Below, one piece after another: positions 38,053 through 46,869 of a DNA stretch of 64,000 nt. Position numbers and translations under genes: made by a program. The notes below the pieces were generated by a model. That model ran no database searches, was not told the origin of the DNA, and saw nothing but the letters and a program-made list of their open reading frames with translations. The first letter of the stretch is position 1; each line of letters begins with the position of its first letter. Origin of the DNA: Hyphomicrobiales bacterium (GTDB lineage Bacteria > Pseudomonadota > Alphaproteobacteria > Rhizobiales > Beijerinckiaceae); contig RXIY01000064.1 in NCBI GenBank assembly GCA_003963405.1, positions 1-64,000 on the forward strand. Reading direction: 5' to 3'.

Positions 38053-38137
38053 CGGCGTTGTGGTGAACAGCGTGGCGCAAGGCGCGCCGCGCTCTTTCTC
38101 ATCCATGCGCCCTTAGCCTGGCGCGCCGCACGAACGC

Positions 38138-38156
38138 CGGCCGCAGGCCGTTTTTT
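38138..38156 (+). terminator. Intrinsic terminator after copA
   Basis: A five-base stem CGGCC/GGCCG (38138-38142 with 38146-38150) with loop GCA is followed by six T residues. It lies just before the ribosome site of the next gene (AAGGAG at 38159), so read-through would feed directly into that gene. The stem is short, so strength is uncertain. Confidence 0.6.
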
Positions 38157-38171
38157 GCAAGGAGAAGGCCA

Positions 38172-39047
38172 ATGTCGGGATCGCTGCGAGGCAAGACGCT
38201 CTTCATCACCGGCGCCAGCCGCGGCATCGGCCTCGCCATCGCCAAGCGTGCGGCGCGCGACGGCGCGAATATCGCCGTGGCGGCGAAAAGCGTGACCGAA
38301 AACCCGAAAATTCCTGGCACGATCTTCACGGCCGCGGCGGAAATCGAGGCGGCGGGCGGCAAGGCGCTGGCGCTCTCCTGCGACATCCGCTTCGACGATC
38401 AGGTCGAGGCGGCCATGGCGAAGACGGCCGAAGTCTTCGGCGGCGTCGATATTCTGATCAACAACGCCAGCGCCATCGACCTGCGCGGCGTCGATCAGCT
38501 CGAGATGAAGCGCTTCGATCTGATGCAGCAGATCAATGCGCGCGGGACCTATCTCTGCGCCAAGCTCGCCTTGCCCTTCCTGCGCAAGGCGGAGAATCCG
38601 CATATTCTTACCCTGTCGCCGCCCATCGACCTCGACCCGAAATGGTTCTCGCCCAATCTCGCCTATACGATGGCGAAATATGGCATGAGCCTCGTAACGC
38701 TGGGTCTGGCGCGGGATTTGGCGAAGGATGGCGTCGCCGTGAATTCGCTCTGGCCCGAGACGGCGATCGCCACCGCCGCCGTCGGCAATCTGCTCGGCGG
38801 CGAGGAAGTGATCCGCCGCTCACGCAAGCCGGAGATCGTCGCCGACGCCGCGCACGCCATTCTCACCCGCCCGTCGCGCGTCTGCACGGGCAATTTCTTC
38901 ATCGACGTGCGTGTGCTCGCCGAGGACGGCGTCACGGACTTCGCGCCTTACTCGGTCGATCCCACGAAGGAGGCCGTGCTCGATTTCTTCCTGGAAGAGC
39001 CGATCAGCCCCAATGTGCGCAAGATGAGCTTCCACGCCGGAAAGTGA
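38172..39047 (+). CDS. Short-chain dehydrogenase, HSDL2-like
   Basis: The 291-residue SDR has the cofactor motif ITGASRGIGLAIAKRAA (about 12-28), ILINNASAIDLRG (about 96-108) and the catalytic YxxxK in LAYTMAKYGMS, with a Ser in LTLSPPI. The sequence around KSVTENPKIPGTIFTAA is typical of the hydroxysteroid-dehydrogenase-like 2 (HSDL2) group found in many alphaproteobacteria; bacterial substrates are not known, though lipid metabolism is often suggested. AAGGAGA lies eight bases before the ATG. It converges with the adenylate cyclase gene, seven bases apart. Confidence 0.88.
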   Translation: MSGSLRGKTLFITGASRGIGLAIAKRAARDGANIAVAAKSVTENPKIPGTIFTAAAEIEAAGGKALALSCDIRFDDQVEAAMAKTAEVFGGVDILINNASAIDLRGVDQLEMKRFDLMQQINARGTYLCAKLALPFLRKAENPHILTLSPPIDLDPKWFSPNLAYTMAKYGMSLVTLGLARDLAKDGVAVNSLWPETAIATAAVGNLLGGEEVIRRSRKPEIVADAAHAILTRPSRVCTGNFFIDVRVLAEDGVTDFAPYSVDPTKEAVLDFFLEEPISPNVRKMSFHAGK

Positions 39048-39054
39048 CGGAGAT

Positions 39055-40716
39055 CTATTTGCCGCCGTCGGCCTCGCGGGCCGTGGCGGCCTGCTGCTTG
39101 CGGAACTCGACCACCCCGGCGAGCTCCTTCTTCTTGCCGAGGAGATAGTAAGAGGCCGTAACGCCCTTGCCCTTGAGGTCGACCGTGCCCGCGTCCTGAA
39201 AGATGAAATCGTCGGAAAGACGCACGCGCACCGACTCGGAGACGTGGATCCGGTCGGTCAGCGAGGTCGATTCGAAGCGGCTCGCGACATTCACCACATC
39301 GCCCCAGAGATCATAGGAAAATTTCTTCCGGCCCAGCACGCCGGCGGCGACAGTGCCGGTATGGATGCCCATCCGCATCTGAATGGGAAAGGGATAGGTG
39401 TCGGAGAAGGCGCGGACGAAGCCGATGGCTTCGAGCGCGAATTCCGCGACATGCTGGCAGTGCAGGGGATCGCGATTGGGAACGCCGCCGACGACCATAT
39501 AGCTGTCGCCGATCGTCTTGATCTTCTCGACGCCATGCTTCTCCACGAGCTCGTCGAATTTTTCGAAGAGCATGTTGAGCAGATTGACGGTCTCGTGCGG
39601 GCCGAGCTTGGCGGAGAGATCCGTGAAGCCGACGATGTCCGAGAAAAAGACCGTCACCTCGGGATAGACTTCCGCAATCACCGCCTCGCCGCCCTGGAGG
39701 CGCTGCGCGATGGTGGCCGGCAGAATGTTGTGCAGAAGCTTCTCGGAGCGCAGACGCTCATTGTCGAGTTCGACCGCCGTTCGCTCCGAGACGAGCGCGC
39801 GCTCCTCCAGCTTTTCGAAAGCCTTGCTCAAATTGCCGGCCATCGACCCGACCGCTTCCGCGAGCTCCGCGATTTCGTCGCGCCCCGAGAGGCCGATTTC
39901 CGTGTCCAGTTTCCCGGCGCTGATTTCCGTGACGGCGTCCATCAGCTTCCGCATCCGGACCATGAAGCGGCTGCGCATCAGAAGAAGATAAAGGAGAATG
40001 GTCGCGAAAAGGCCTGTCGCGAGATAGATATTCAGGCGCACGAGCAGCGTCGCATAATCCTCCTGCGCGCGCAAAATCGTCTCGTAGCGGCCTTTCACCT
40101 TCTCGGTGAAGTCGTAGACGAGCTTGGCGAGGTCGGCGTTCTGCTTGACGTAATTCTCGCTGTAGAGCAGCCGGTCGGCCAGGGCCGGATCGGGCTTGCC
40201 CCTTTTCGAGAAAGCGCCCGTCCCGTCGTCGAACTCTCCGTTGATGGCGTGCATGGCGATGCGTTCGGAAGTCGCCAATTTGAGGAGAAGCTCCTCGGCT
40301 TTCTTGAGCAGATTGAACTCTTCGACAGTCAGGTTCAGTTGCAAGAACTGATTTTCGAGAGAGAGCCCTTTGACGCTCGAATCGGGCTCGGGCAGGAGTC
40401 CGCCGGAGACGAGATCCCAATATTCGACCCCATACCCCTCGGGGCGCGCAATGGCGCCCTCCAGAATGCCGACGACTTCATTGTGCCATCGCAGCCGTCT
40501 GGGGTCCCTGGTCGCGACATAGCCGCGAGCGAAGCGCGTCGCAAATTGTGAGGAGATGACGAGATCCTCGGAAAGCGAAGTGATCTTGTCCTTCTGCCGC
40601 TCGGACTGGATCCGGGCGTCGTCCGCCTTCTCCAAGAGGACGCCGAGCGCCACATTGGCGCCCGCGAAGACCGTCAGGACGAAAAAGAAGAAGAGAAAGA
40701 AAGTTCGAAGCTTCAT
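39055..40716 (-). CDS. Membrane-bound class III adenylate cyclase with HAMP domain
   Basis: The 553-residue protein has an N-terminal membrane helix (about 5-26), a periplasmic helical sensor region of about 200 residues, a second membrane helix (about 235-253), a HAMP segment with DEIAELAEAVGSMAGNLSKAF, and a C-terminal class III cyclase domain. The metal Asp residues are in FFSDIVGFTDL and IKTIGDSYMV. The purine-selecting Lys (EKIKTIG) and Asp (YDLWGDVVN) match ATP rather than GTP, and Asn/Arg in VNVASRF complete the site. It should make cAMP in response to an unknown periplasmic or membrane signal. It follows ubiB after a 126-base gap containing a long inverted repeat. Confidence 0.92.
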   Translation of the reverse strand: MKLRTFFLFFFFVLTVFAGANVALGVLLEKADDARIQSERQKDKITSLSEDLVISSQFATRFARGYVATRDPRRLRWHNEVVGILEGAIARPEGYGVEYWDLVSGGLLPEPDSSVKGLSLENQFLQLNLTVEEFNLLKKAEELLLKLATSERIAMHAINGEFDDGTGAFSKRGKPDPALADRLLYSENYVKQNADLAKLVYDFTEKVKGRYETILRAQEDYATLLVRLNIYLATGLFATILLYLLLMRSRFMVRMRKLMDAVTEISAGKLDTEIGLSGRDEIAELAEAVGSMAGNLSKAFEKLEERALVSERTAVELDNERLRSEKLLHNILPATIAQRLQGGEAVIAEVYPEVTVFFSDIVGFTDLSAKLGPHETVNLLNMLFEKFDELVEKHGVEKIKTIGDSYMVVGGVPNRDPLHCQHVAEFALEAIGFVRAFSDTYPFPIQMRMGIHTGTVAAGVLGRKKFSYDLWGDVVNVASRFESTSLTDRIHVSESVRVRLSDDFIFQDAGTVDLKGKGVTASYYLLGKKKELAGVVEFRKQQAATAREADGGK

Positions 40717-40796
40717 CCTGGCCGCCTCCGAGGCGCCTGCCTCATAACGAGAGCCCCGCCCGATCCGAAAGGATCGAGGCTCCAGCTTGTTTCGTT

Positions 40797-40841
40797 GCGC
40801 TTTCTACCGCCGAACCGGTTCCCCGCTTCGGCGGAAAGCGC
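40797..40841. repeat. Long inverted repeat, first copy of an 8-bp-arm palindrome
   Basis: Two nested stems are visible: GCGCTTT at 40797-40803 pairs with AAAGCGC at 40835-40841, and CCGCCGAA (40807-40814) pairs with TTCGGCGG (40827-40834). It lies two bases after the ubiB stop and could end ubiB transcripts, but no U-tract follows. A second element with the same inner arms is at 61047-61071. A separate small hairpin, CGATCC-GAAA-GGATCG, lies nearby at 40761-40776. Confidence 0.6.
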
Positions 40842-40842
40842 G

Positions 40843-42405
40843 CTAGCCGAACAGCCAGGCGGCGAAGAGCGTCAGCGCCGTCAGACCGAGAAGCAGCCGC
40901 ATGTCCGAGCGACGCCGCGTCTCGGCCAGCGTCTCGAGCGAGAGAGGCGACAGATCGACGCCCTGCTCCGCCATGCTGGACACGCGGGAGATCGCGATTT
41001 CGGCCTCTGCGAGCGTCTTGGGCAGATGGGAGGCGAGCCGCGCGAGCTCCGCGATATTCCTGCCCGCGTCCTCGATCTTGGCCTTCGGCCCGAGATTTTC
41101 CTCGATCCAGGATCGCACGACGGGGTCGCAGGTCTTCCAGATGTCGAGCCTGGGATCGAGCGTGCGGGCGACCCCTTCCGCGACCACCATCGTCTTTTGC
41201 AGGAGCACCAGCTCGGTGCGGGTGCGCATGTCGAAGAGCGCCGTCACCTCGAAGAGCAGCGTCAGCAGCCGCGCCATGGAAATTTCCGACGCGTTGATCG
41301 TGTGCAGCGGCTCGCCGATGGCGCGCAGCGCCTGCGAGAACTCCTCGATCGAATGTTTGGCCGGCACATAGCCCGCCTCGAAATGCACCTCGGCGACGCG
41401 CCGGTAGTCGCGCGTGATGAAGCCATAGAGGATTTCGGCCAGAAAACGCCGCTCCTTCTCGCCGAGCCGGCCCATGATGCCGAAGTCGATGGCGACGAGC
41501 CGGCCCTGCCGGTCGACGAACAGATTGCCCTGATGCATGTCGGCGTGGAAGAAGCCGTCGCGCATGGCGTGACGCAGGAAGGACTGCAGCACATGGGCGC
41601 CGAGCTTCTTGAGGTCGTGGCCTTCCGCCGCGACGCGCTCGAGATCGGACAGCGGCGCGCCGTCGATCCATTCGAGCGTCAGCACCTCGCGCGCCGTGCG
41701 GTCCCAGTCCACATGCGGCACGCGGATGTCCGGGTCCTTGGCGACGTTCTCGGCGAATTCGGACGCCGCCGCCGCCTCGAGGCGGAAGTCGGTCTCGAGC
41801 TTCACGGTGCGCGCGAGCGTGTCCACCACCTCGATCAGCCGCAGGCGGCGGCCTTCCGCCGACCAGCGTTCGGCCACGCGGGCCACGAGATACATGTCGC
41901 GCAGATCGCGGGCGAACTGGCCCTCGACGCCGGGGCGCAGCACCTTGACCGCGACCCTGCGCTCCTTCCCCTCATACATGGCCGTGGCCATGTGCACCTG
42001 CGCCACCGAGGCGGCCGCGACGGGCTCGCCGAAGGAGGTGAACATCTCGTCGATCGACCGTCCGAGCGACCTTTCGATGATCTCCACCGCCTTGACCTGG
42101 CCGAAGGGCGCCATGCGATCCTGAAGCGCCGTGAGCGCGTCGGCGATCTCGCCGCCCACCACGTCGGGGCGCGTCGCCAGAAACTGCCCGAGCTTCACAT
42201 AGGAGGGACCGATCTGCGACAGCGCCCGAACGAGCGCCGCCCCGGCGTTCTCGCCCTTGCCCCGCGCGAAGAGATTGGCGAGGCGCACGAGCGGAACCGC
42301 CGCGGGCGGCAGCAGATTGGGATCGAGCGAGGTGAAGACGCCTTCGCGCGCCAGAATATAGCCGGCGCGCGCCAGTCGCAGGAAATTGCCCGTCTGGAGA
42401 AACAA
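40843..42405 (-). CDS. ubiB: UbiB-family kinase-like ubiquinone biosynthesis protein
   Basis: The 520-residue protein has the KxGQ motif (SYVKLGQFLATRPD, about 69-82), the Ala-rich loop PVAAASVAQVH, VAVKVLRPGV, GFFHADMHQGNLFVDRQG and VAIDFGIMGRL, all features of the UbiB/ADCK atypical kinase family. Two C-terminal hydrophobic stretches, the last LLLGLTALTLFAAWLFG, would anchor it. It supports aerobic ubiquinone synthesis. The first usable start is TTG 42405, with AGGACG eight bases upstream and no nearby ATG. ubiE lies 16 bases upstream on the same strand, so the pair is an operon. Confidence 0.94.
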   Translation of the reverse strand: MFLQTGNFLRLARAGYILAREGVFTSLDPNLLPPAAVPLVRLANLFARGKGENAGAALVRALSQIGPSYVKLGQFLATRPDVVGGEIADALTALQDRMAPFGQVKAVEIIERSLGRSIDEMFTSFGEPVAAASVAQVHMATAMYEGKERRVAVKVLRPGVEGQFARDLRDMYLVARVAERWSAEGRRLRLIEVVDTLARTVKLETDFRLEAAAASEFAENVAKDPDIRVPHVDWDRTAREVLTLEWIDGAPLSDLERVAAEGHDLKKLGAHVLQSFLRHAMRDGFFHADMHQGNLFVDRQGRLVAIDFGIMGRLGEKERRFLAEILYGFITRDYRRVAEVHFEAGYVPAKHSIEEFSQALRAIGEPLHTINASEISMARLLTLLFEVTALFDMRTRTELVLLQKTMVVAEGVARTLDPRLDIWKTCDPVVRSWIEENLGPKAKIEDAGRNIAELARLASHLPKTLAEAEIAISRVSSMAEQGVDLSPLSLETLAETRRRSDMRLLLGLTALTLFAAWLFG

Positions 42406-42421
42406 GGAAGCGTCCTGCCCG

Positions 42422-43192
42422 TTAGAATTTCCAGCCGGAATGGATCGCGACGACGCCGCCGGTGAGGCGCTCGTAGCCGGTACGGCGGAAGCCCGCCTTG
42501 CGGATCATGCGCTCGAAATCGTCGGCCGCCGGGAATTTGCGGATCGACTCGACGAGGTAACGATAGGGCTCGCCATCGCCCGCGACGAGCTTGCCGACGG
42601 CGGGAATCACGTTGAAGGAATAGGCCTCGTAGATCTTGTCCAGCCCCGGTACGTTCACCTGCGAGAATTCGAGGCACAGGAAACGGCCGCCGGGCTTGAG
42701 CACGCGATAGGCTTCCTCGAGCGCGGTCTGGATGCGCGGCACGTTGCGGATGCCGAAGGCGATCGTATAGGCGTCGAAATGATTGTCCGGAAAGGGCAGC
42801 GACTCGGCGTTGGCCTGCACGAAGTCGAGCTTCTCGCCAATTCCTTTCTCGCGGGCGCGGTCGCGGCCGACCTCCAGCATGTCGCCATTGATGTCGAGGA
42901 CCACGATCTCGGCGTCCGGGGGAGACTGCCGCGCGATGCGGAAGGCCACGTCGCCAGTGCCGCCCGCGACGTCCAGATGCCTGAATTCCTTGCGGTTGCG
43001 CGCGTTGACCTTGCCGGCGAAGGTGTCCTTCCAGAGCCGGTGCAGGCCCGCGGACATCAGATCGTTCATCACGTCATAGCGGCGGGCGACCTTGTGAAAG
43101 ACATCGTCCACGAGATGCTGCTTCTCGGAAAGCGGCACCTCGGAATAGCCGAAATGGGTCGAGCCCTCTCGATCGGAATGGGAATCGGTCAT
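42422..43192 (-). CDS. ubiE: Ubiquinone/menaquinone C-methyltransferase
   Basis: The 256-residue SAM methyltransferase contains [22 protein letters not shown] in its first part, the SAM motif [15 protein letters not shown] (about 73-87), [18 protein letters not shown] and the YxxxxxSIRKFP region near the end. UbiE methylates the ring of demethoxyubiquinol-type intermediates. It is followed by ubiB and is divergent from mutM, an order familiar from Rhizobiales chromosomes near the replication origin, although dnaA and rpsT are not in this window. Confidence 0.95.
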   Translation of the reverse strand: MTDSHSDREGSTHFGYSEVPLSEKQHLVDDVFHKVARRYDVMNDLMSAGLHRLWKDTFAGKVNARNRKEFRHLDVAGGTGDVAFRIARQSPPDAEIVVLDINGDMLEVGRDRAREKGIGEKLDFVQANAESLPFPDNHFDAYTIAFGIRNVPRIQTALEEAYRVLKPGGRFLCLEFSQVNVPGLDKIYEAYSFNVIPAVGKLVAGDGEPYRYLVESIRKFPAADDFERMIRKAGFRRTGYERLTGGVVAIHSGWKF

Positions 43193-43267
43193 TTAACGCT
43201 CGCCTGACAGGGGAAGACGGGGGAGGGTATAGCCGCTCCCGGCCGGGATGGCTACGGGCGCCCCGTT

Positions 43268-43408
43268 CTAGCCCTGGCGCGACACAAGCCGCCGCCCGGC
43301 GTTGCGCGGCCCGGCCTCGCCGCTGGCGATGCTGCCGAAGAGATAGATCGCCATCGCGTCGGGCAGGCGCACGCGCAGCGCCCCCACGATTTGGGCCTCG
43401 ATCTTCAT
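43268..43408 (-). pseudogene. Truncated MNT-type nucleotidyltransferase remnant
   Basis: From ATG 43408 (GAGAGGCGG upstream) to TAG 43268 the frame encodes 46 residues. Residues 21-34 read [14 protein letters not shown], which matches the start of minimal nucleotidyltransferase domains (normally LFGSRARGEAGPxSDIDL). The Arg of the motif is replaced by Ile-Ala-Ser and the metal-binding SDxD pair is missing; the protein stops shortly after. I read it as a decayed antitoxin-type nucleotidyltransferase, possibly once part of a HEPN/MNT pair. It could instead be a short expressed peptide, since its ribosome site is good. Confidence 0.45.
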
Positions 43409-43416
43409 CCGCCTCT

Positions 43417-43433
43417 CGCCATTTGCTATGGCG
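43417..43433. promoter_or_regulatory. Inverted repeat CGCCAT-N5-ATGGCG
   Basis: A perfect six-base inverted repeat with a five-base spacer lies nine bases upstream of the nucleotidyltransferase remnant and 53 bases upstream of mutM. It is placed like an operator for either gene. No regulator is known from the sequence. Confidence 0.3.
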
Positions 43434-43485
43434 ATTTATAGCGCGGCGCGCGCCGGCGACGAAAGCGCGCCACCCGGAGCCTTTG

Positions 43486-44355
43486 ATGCCCGAATTGCCC
43501 GAAGTCGAAACCGTGCGCCGGGGCCTCGCGCCCACGCTCGAAGGCGCGCGCTTCGCCCGCGTCGAGCAGCGGCGCGCGGATTTGCGCTTCCCCTTCCCGC
43601 CCGATTTCGCGCGACGGCTCGCGGGACGGCGCGTGCTCGCGCTGCGGCGGCGGGCAAAATATCTCCTCGCCGAACTCGACGGGGCCGAGACGCTCGTCAT
43701 GCATCTCGGCATGAGCGGCTCCTTCCGGATCGACGGCGCGGTCGCGGGCGTCTTTCACCATCCGCGCGACAAGAGCGCGGCGCATGATCATGTCGTCTTC
43801 CACATGGAGAGCGGCGCCCGCGTCACCTACAACGACCCTCGCCGCTTCGGCTTCATGCTGCTCGTCGAAACGCGCGACCTCGAGGGCCACAAGCTGTTTC
43901 GCGGCCTCGGGACCGAGCCTTTGGGCGGCGGCCTCGACGCGGCCTTTCTCGCGCGGGCCTTTCGCGGCCGCGCCGCGCCGGTCAAGGCGCTGCTGCTCGA
44001 TCAGCGGCTGATCGCTGGGCTCGGCAACATCTATGTCTGCGAGGCGCTGCATCGGGCGGGTATTTCGCCGCTCGCCGCCGGCGGCAGGCTGGTGACAGCC
44101 GCCGGAAAGCCGACGGCCGCGCTGGCGCGCCTTCCGGGCGCCATCCGCGAGGTGCTCGACGCGGCGCTCGCGGCCGGCGGGTCGTCGCTGCGCGACCATC
44201 GGCAGGCGGATGGCTCGCTCGGCTATTTCCAGCATTCCTTCCGGGTCTACGACCGCGAAGGCGCGGCCTGCCCCACGCCGTCCTGCCCCGGAACGATCCT
44301 GCGCAGCGTGCAGTCGGGCCGCTCGACCTTTCATTGCCCGCGCTGCCAGAAGTGA
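43486..44355 (+). CDS. mutM: Formamidopyrimidine-DNA glycosylase
   Basis: The 289-residue enzyme begins [16 protein letters not shown], with the catalytic Pro2 and Glu3 exposed after Met removal, which fixes the start at ATG 43486 (GGAG seven bases upstream). The conserved KYLLAEL Lys, the void-filling [10 protein letters not shown] region, [20 protein letters not shown] (helix-two-turn-helix) and a C-terminal zinc finger (CPTPSC and CPRC) are all present. It removes oxidised purines such as 8-oxoguanine. The gene diverges from ubiE and is followed by a short tandem repeat and an ABC transporter operon. Confidence 0.97.
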   Translation: MPELPEVETVRRGLAPTLEGARFARVEQRRADLRFPFPPDFARRLAGRRVLALRRRAKYLLAELDGAETLVMHLGMSGSFRIDGAVAGVFHHPRDKSAAHDHVVFHMESGARVTYNDPRRFGFMLLVETRDLEGHKLFRGLGTEPLGGGLDAAFLARAFRGRAAPVKALLLDQRLIAGLGNIYVCEALHRAGISPLAAGGRLVTAAGKPTAALARLPGAIREVLDAALAAGGSSLRDHRQADGSLGYFQHSFRVYDREGAACPTPSCPGTILRSVQSGRSTFHCPRCQK

Positions 44356-44356
44356 C

Positions 44357-44406
44357 GCGCCCTTGCCGGAGTCAGGCGCCCTTGCCGGAGTGAGGCGCCC
44401 TTGCCG
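44357..44406. repeat. 19-bp tandem repeat, about 2.6 copies
   Basis: A 19-base unit with core GCGCCCTTGCCGGAGT occurs at 44357-44374, 44375-44393 and partly from 44394, starting just after the mutM stop and ending about 30 bases before the ABC transporter start. The first two copies differ by two bases in 19; the third diverges after CTTGCCG. It occupies most of the 81-base gap and is probably a replication-slippage product. Confidence 0.75.
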
Positions 44407-44436
44407 CGGCCGCCTCGAACAGCCATAACCCACGTC

Positions 44437-45189
44437 ATGTCCCCTTCAATGAGCGAACCGGCGCTCTCGGTTCACGGTCTTTGCAAGAGCTACGGCCAGC
44501 GCAGCGTCGTCGGACCCCTCGATTTCTCCCTGCCCCCCGGCTCCGTCACGGCCCTCCTCGGCGGCAATGGCGCGGGCAAGACGACGACCATCGGCATGGT
44601 GATGGGCCTGATCGAGCCCACCGCCGGAACGATCCGCGTCTTCGGCCACGACCTGCTGCGCGAGCGCTACGAGGTGCTCGGCCGCATGAATTTCGAGAGC
44701 CCCTATGTCGATCTGCCGCACCGGCTCACCGTGCGGCAGAATCTGCGCGTCTTCGGCCTCCTCTATGGCGTCTCCGACATAGAGGCGAAGATCGAGGAGC
44801 TTGCCGACGCCCTGGCGCTCAAGGACTTTCTCGACCGCCAGACCGGCCGGCTCTCCGCCGGACAGAAGACGCGCGTCGCCATCGCCAAGGCGCTCGTCAA
44901 CGATCCGCAGCTTCTGCTGCTCGACGAGCCCACCGCCTCGCTCGATCCCGACACGGCCGACTGGGTGCGCGCGCGGCTCGAGGCGCATCGCGCCACGCAT
45001 AATTGCGCGATCCTGCTCGCCTCGCACAATATGGGCGAGGTCGAGCGCCTGTGCGACCGCGTGATGATGCTCAAGGAAGGCGTCGTCGTCGACGACGACT
45101 CGCCGGCGCGGCTCATCGCGCGCTACGGCCGCGCCAATCTCGAGGAAGTCTTTCTCGACGTGGCGCGCGGCCGCGCGGGAGCGGCCTGA
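44437..45189 (+). CDS. ABC transporter ATP-binding protein
   Basis: The 250-residue ATPase shows Walker A (LLGGNGAGKTTTIG, about 44-57), the signature LSAGQKTRVAIAKAL (about 139-153), Walker B LLLLDEPTASLD and the switch His in LLASHNMGEVERL. It most resembles CcmA/NatA/NodI-type subunits of ABC-2 exporters. ATG 44437 is chosen, but ATG 44449 (MSEPALSV) is equally possible because neither has a strong ribosome site. Its stop overlaps the permease start (TGATG). Cargo is unknown; drug or polysaccharide export are typical for the family. Confidence 0.92.
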   Translation: MSPSMSEPALSVHGLCKSYGQRSVVGPLDFSLPPGSVTALLGGNGAGKTTTIGMVMGLIEPTAGTIRVFGHDLLRERYEVLGRMNFESPYVDLPHRLTVRQNLRVFGLLYGVSDIEAKIEELADALALKDFLDRQTGRLSAGQKTRVAIAKALVNDPQLLLLDEPTASLDPDTADWVRARLEAHRATHNCAILLASHNMGEVERLCDRVMMLKEGVVVDDDSPARLIARYGRANLEEVFLDVARGRAGAA

Positions 45190-46007
45190 TGGGAGGCGTT
45201 TTTTCGCTCCGGCGCGTCGGCGCCATGGTTTTGCGCTACAGCTATCTGCTGCGCGCCTCCTATACGCGCGTCCTCGACATCATCTACTGGCCGTTCCTGC
45301 AGATGCTGACCTGGGGCTTTCTGCAGACCTATCTCGTCAAGGCGGGCGCGCTTCAGGCGCCTGGCGGCGCGGCGCAGGCCGCCGGCACGCTGATCGGCGC
45401 GATTCTCCTGTGGGACATTCTGCTGCGCGGCCAGCAGGGCTTCTCCTTTTCCTTCATCGAGGAAATGTGGTCGCGTAATCTGCCCAACATTCTCATGAGC
45501 CCGCTGCGGCCGGCGGAATTCGTCGTCTCGCTCATCGTCATGAGCCTCGTGCGGCTCATGGTCGGCGTGCTGCCGGTGACGCTGCTCGCCATCGTCTTTT
45601 TCGGCTTCAATCTCTGGGGGCTCGGCGTCGCCTTCGGCGCCTTTTTCGTCGTGCTGATGTTCTTCGCCTGGAGCATCGGCCTCTTCGTCTCGGGCCTGTT
45701 GCTGCGGCTCGGGCTCGGCGCCGAAAATCTCGTCTGGTCGCTGATGTTCTTCGTGCAGCCGCTCGGCGCCGTTTATTATCCGGTCTCGACATTGCCCAAC
45801 TGGCTTCAACCCGTCTCCTGGACGCTGCCGCCGACCTATGTCTTCGAGGGGCTGCGCGCGCTGCTCATCGACCATGTGATCCGCTGGGATCTTCTGGCGC
45901 AGGGGCTTGCGATCGACGCGCTGCTCTTCTCCCTCGCCTGCTTCGCCTTCGGCAAGCTTTTGAACAGCGCGCGCCGGGCAGGCACGCTTTTGCAAGCGGG
46001 GGAATGA
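45189..46007 (+). CDS. ABC-2 type transporter permease
   Basis: The 272-residue membrane protein has six hydrophobic segments, starting with an amphipathic N terminus (MGGVFSLRRVGAMVLRYSY) and containing SRNLPNILMSPLRPAEFVVS, the cytoplasmic coupling-helix region, and a C-terminal helix pair around TLPPTYVFEGLRALL. This is the ABC-2 permease layout. It is joined to the ATPase gene by a one-base overlap and to tlyA by a four-base overlap (ATGA), so all three are probably one transcript. Confidence 0.9.
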   Translation: MGGVFSLRRVGAMVLRYSYLLRASYTRVLDIIYWPFLQMLTWGFLQTYLVKAGALQAPGGAAQAAGTLIGAILLWDILLRGQQGFSFSFIEEMWSRNLPNILMSPLRPAEFVVSLIVMSLVRLMVGVLPVTLLAIVFFGFNLWGLGVAFGAFFVVLMFFAWSIGLFVSGLLLRLGLGAENLVWSLMFFVQPLGAVYYPVSTLPNWLQPVSWTLPPTYVFEGLRALLIDHVIRWDLLAQGLAIDALLFSLACFAFGKLLNSARRAGTLLQAGE

Positions 46008-46741
46008 TGGGGGCGAAACGCGCGGATGCGGCGCTTTGCGAACGCGGCTTCTTCGAAAGCCGCGCCAAGGCGCGCGAGGCGATCGAGGCGGGCCTCGTCA
46101 CCGTCGACGGGCGCCGCGTGACGAAGCCCGCGACGCCGATCGCGGAAGGGGCGGAGATCGTCGCCTCGGCCCCCTACCCCTGGGTCTCGCGCGGCGGCGT
46201 CAAGCTCGTGCACGCGCTCGACGTTTTCGGCGTCGATCCCGCGGGCCTCTCCTGCCTCGATGTCGGCGCCTCGACGGGGGGCTTTACCGACGTGCTGCTC
46301 GCGCGCGGCGCCCGCCATGTCGCGGCGGTCGATGTGGGCCATGATCAATTGCACGAACGGCTGCGGCGCGATCCGCGCGTGACCTCCATGGAGGGCCAGG
46401 ACGCGCGCAGCTTGAGTCTTTCCCAACTCGCCGAGGCCCCGGCCGTCATCGTGATGGATGCGAGCTTCATCTCGCTCTCGGCGCTGTTGCCGAATGTGTT
46501 GTCGCTCGCGGCGCCCGGCGCCACGCTCGTCGCGCTCATCAAGCCGCAGTTCGAGGCCGGACGCGCGGCGGTCAGAAAAGGCATCGTGCGGGACGAAGCG
46601 GCGCACGCCGAAGTTTGCGCCCGTACGCGCCGCGAGATCGAGGGCCTCGGCTGGCGGGTCGCCGGCGTGACGCCCTCGCCGATCGCCGGCGGCGACGGCA
46701 ACCGGGAGTTTCTCGTCTGCGCTCGTCGCTCCGAGGGGTGA
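46004..46741 (+). CDS. tlyA: TlyA-family rRNA 2'-O-methyltransferase
   Basis: The 245-residue protein has an N-terminal S4 RNA-binding domain (RADAALCERGFFESRAKARE onward, about 6-60) and a C-terminal FtsJ-like methyltransferase domain starting WVSRGGVKLVHALDVF, with the SAM motif LDVGASTGGFTDVLLARGA (about 84-102) and later LIKPQFEAGR, containing the catalytic Lys of the K-D-K-E set. Family members methylate ribose in 16S and/or 23S rRNA and have often been labelled hemolysins by mistake. It overlaps the ABC permease by four bases. Confidence 0.93.
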   Translation: MMGAKRADAALCERGFFESRAKAREAIEAGLVTVDGRRVTKPATPIAEGAEIVASAPYPWVSRGGVKLVHALDVFGVDPAGLSCLDVGASTGGFTDVLLARGARHVAAVDVGHDQLHERLRRDPRVTSMEGQDARSLSLSQLAEAPAVIVMDASFISLSALLPNVLSLAAPGATLVALIKPQFEAGRAAVRKGIVRDEAAHAEVCARTRREIEGLGWRVAGVTPSPIAGGDGNREFLVCARRSEG

Positions 46742-46790
46742 GACATGACCATGCCGAAGCGCCTACAAGCGATCCACGCAAGCGCCGCGC

Positions 46791-46850
46791 CTCCCTCCCT
46801 CCCCTTTACGGGGAGGGTGGCCCGCAACGCGGGCCGGGTGGGGTTGGGCC
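46791..46850. repeat. Intergenic palindromic element with two hairpins
   Basis: The 128-base gap between tlyA and the next gene holds a compact element. CCTCCCC (46798-46804) pairs with GGGGAGG (46810-46816), and a second stem CCCG/CGGG follows around 46821-46834, then a GGTGGGG tail. Such CTCCCC-loop-GGGGAG palindromes are a familiar interspersed type in Rhizobiales genomes. The element is only weakly placed as a terminator because no U-tract follows. Confidence 0.6.
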
Positions 46851-46869
46851 AACAAACGGGCGCCGCCCA

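Noticed and set aside
46004-46741. Hemolysin function for tlyA
   Set aside because: The S4 plus FtsJ domain order marks an rRNA methyltransferase; the hemolysin label in databases is historical.
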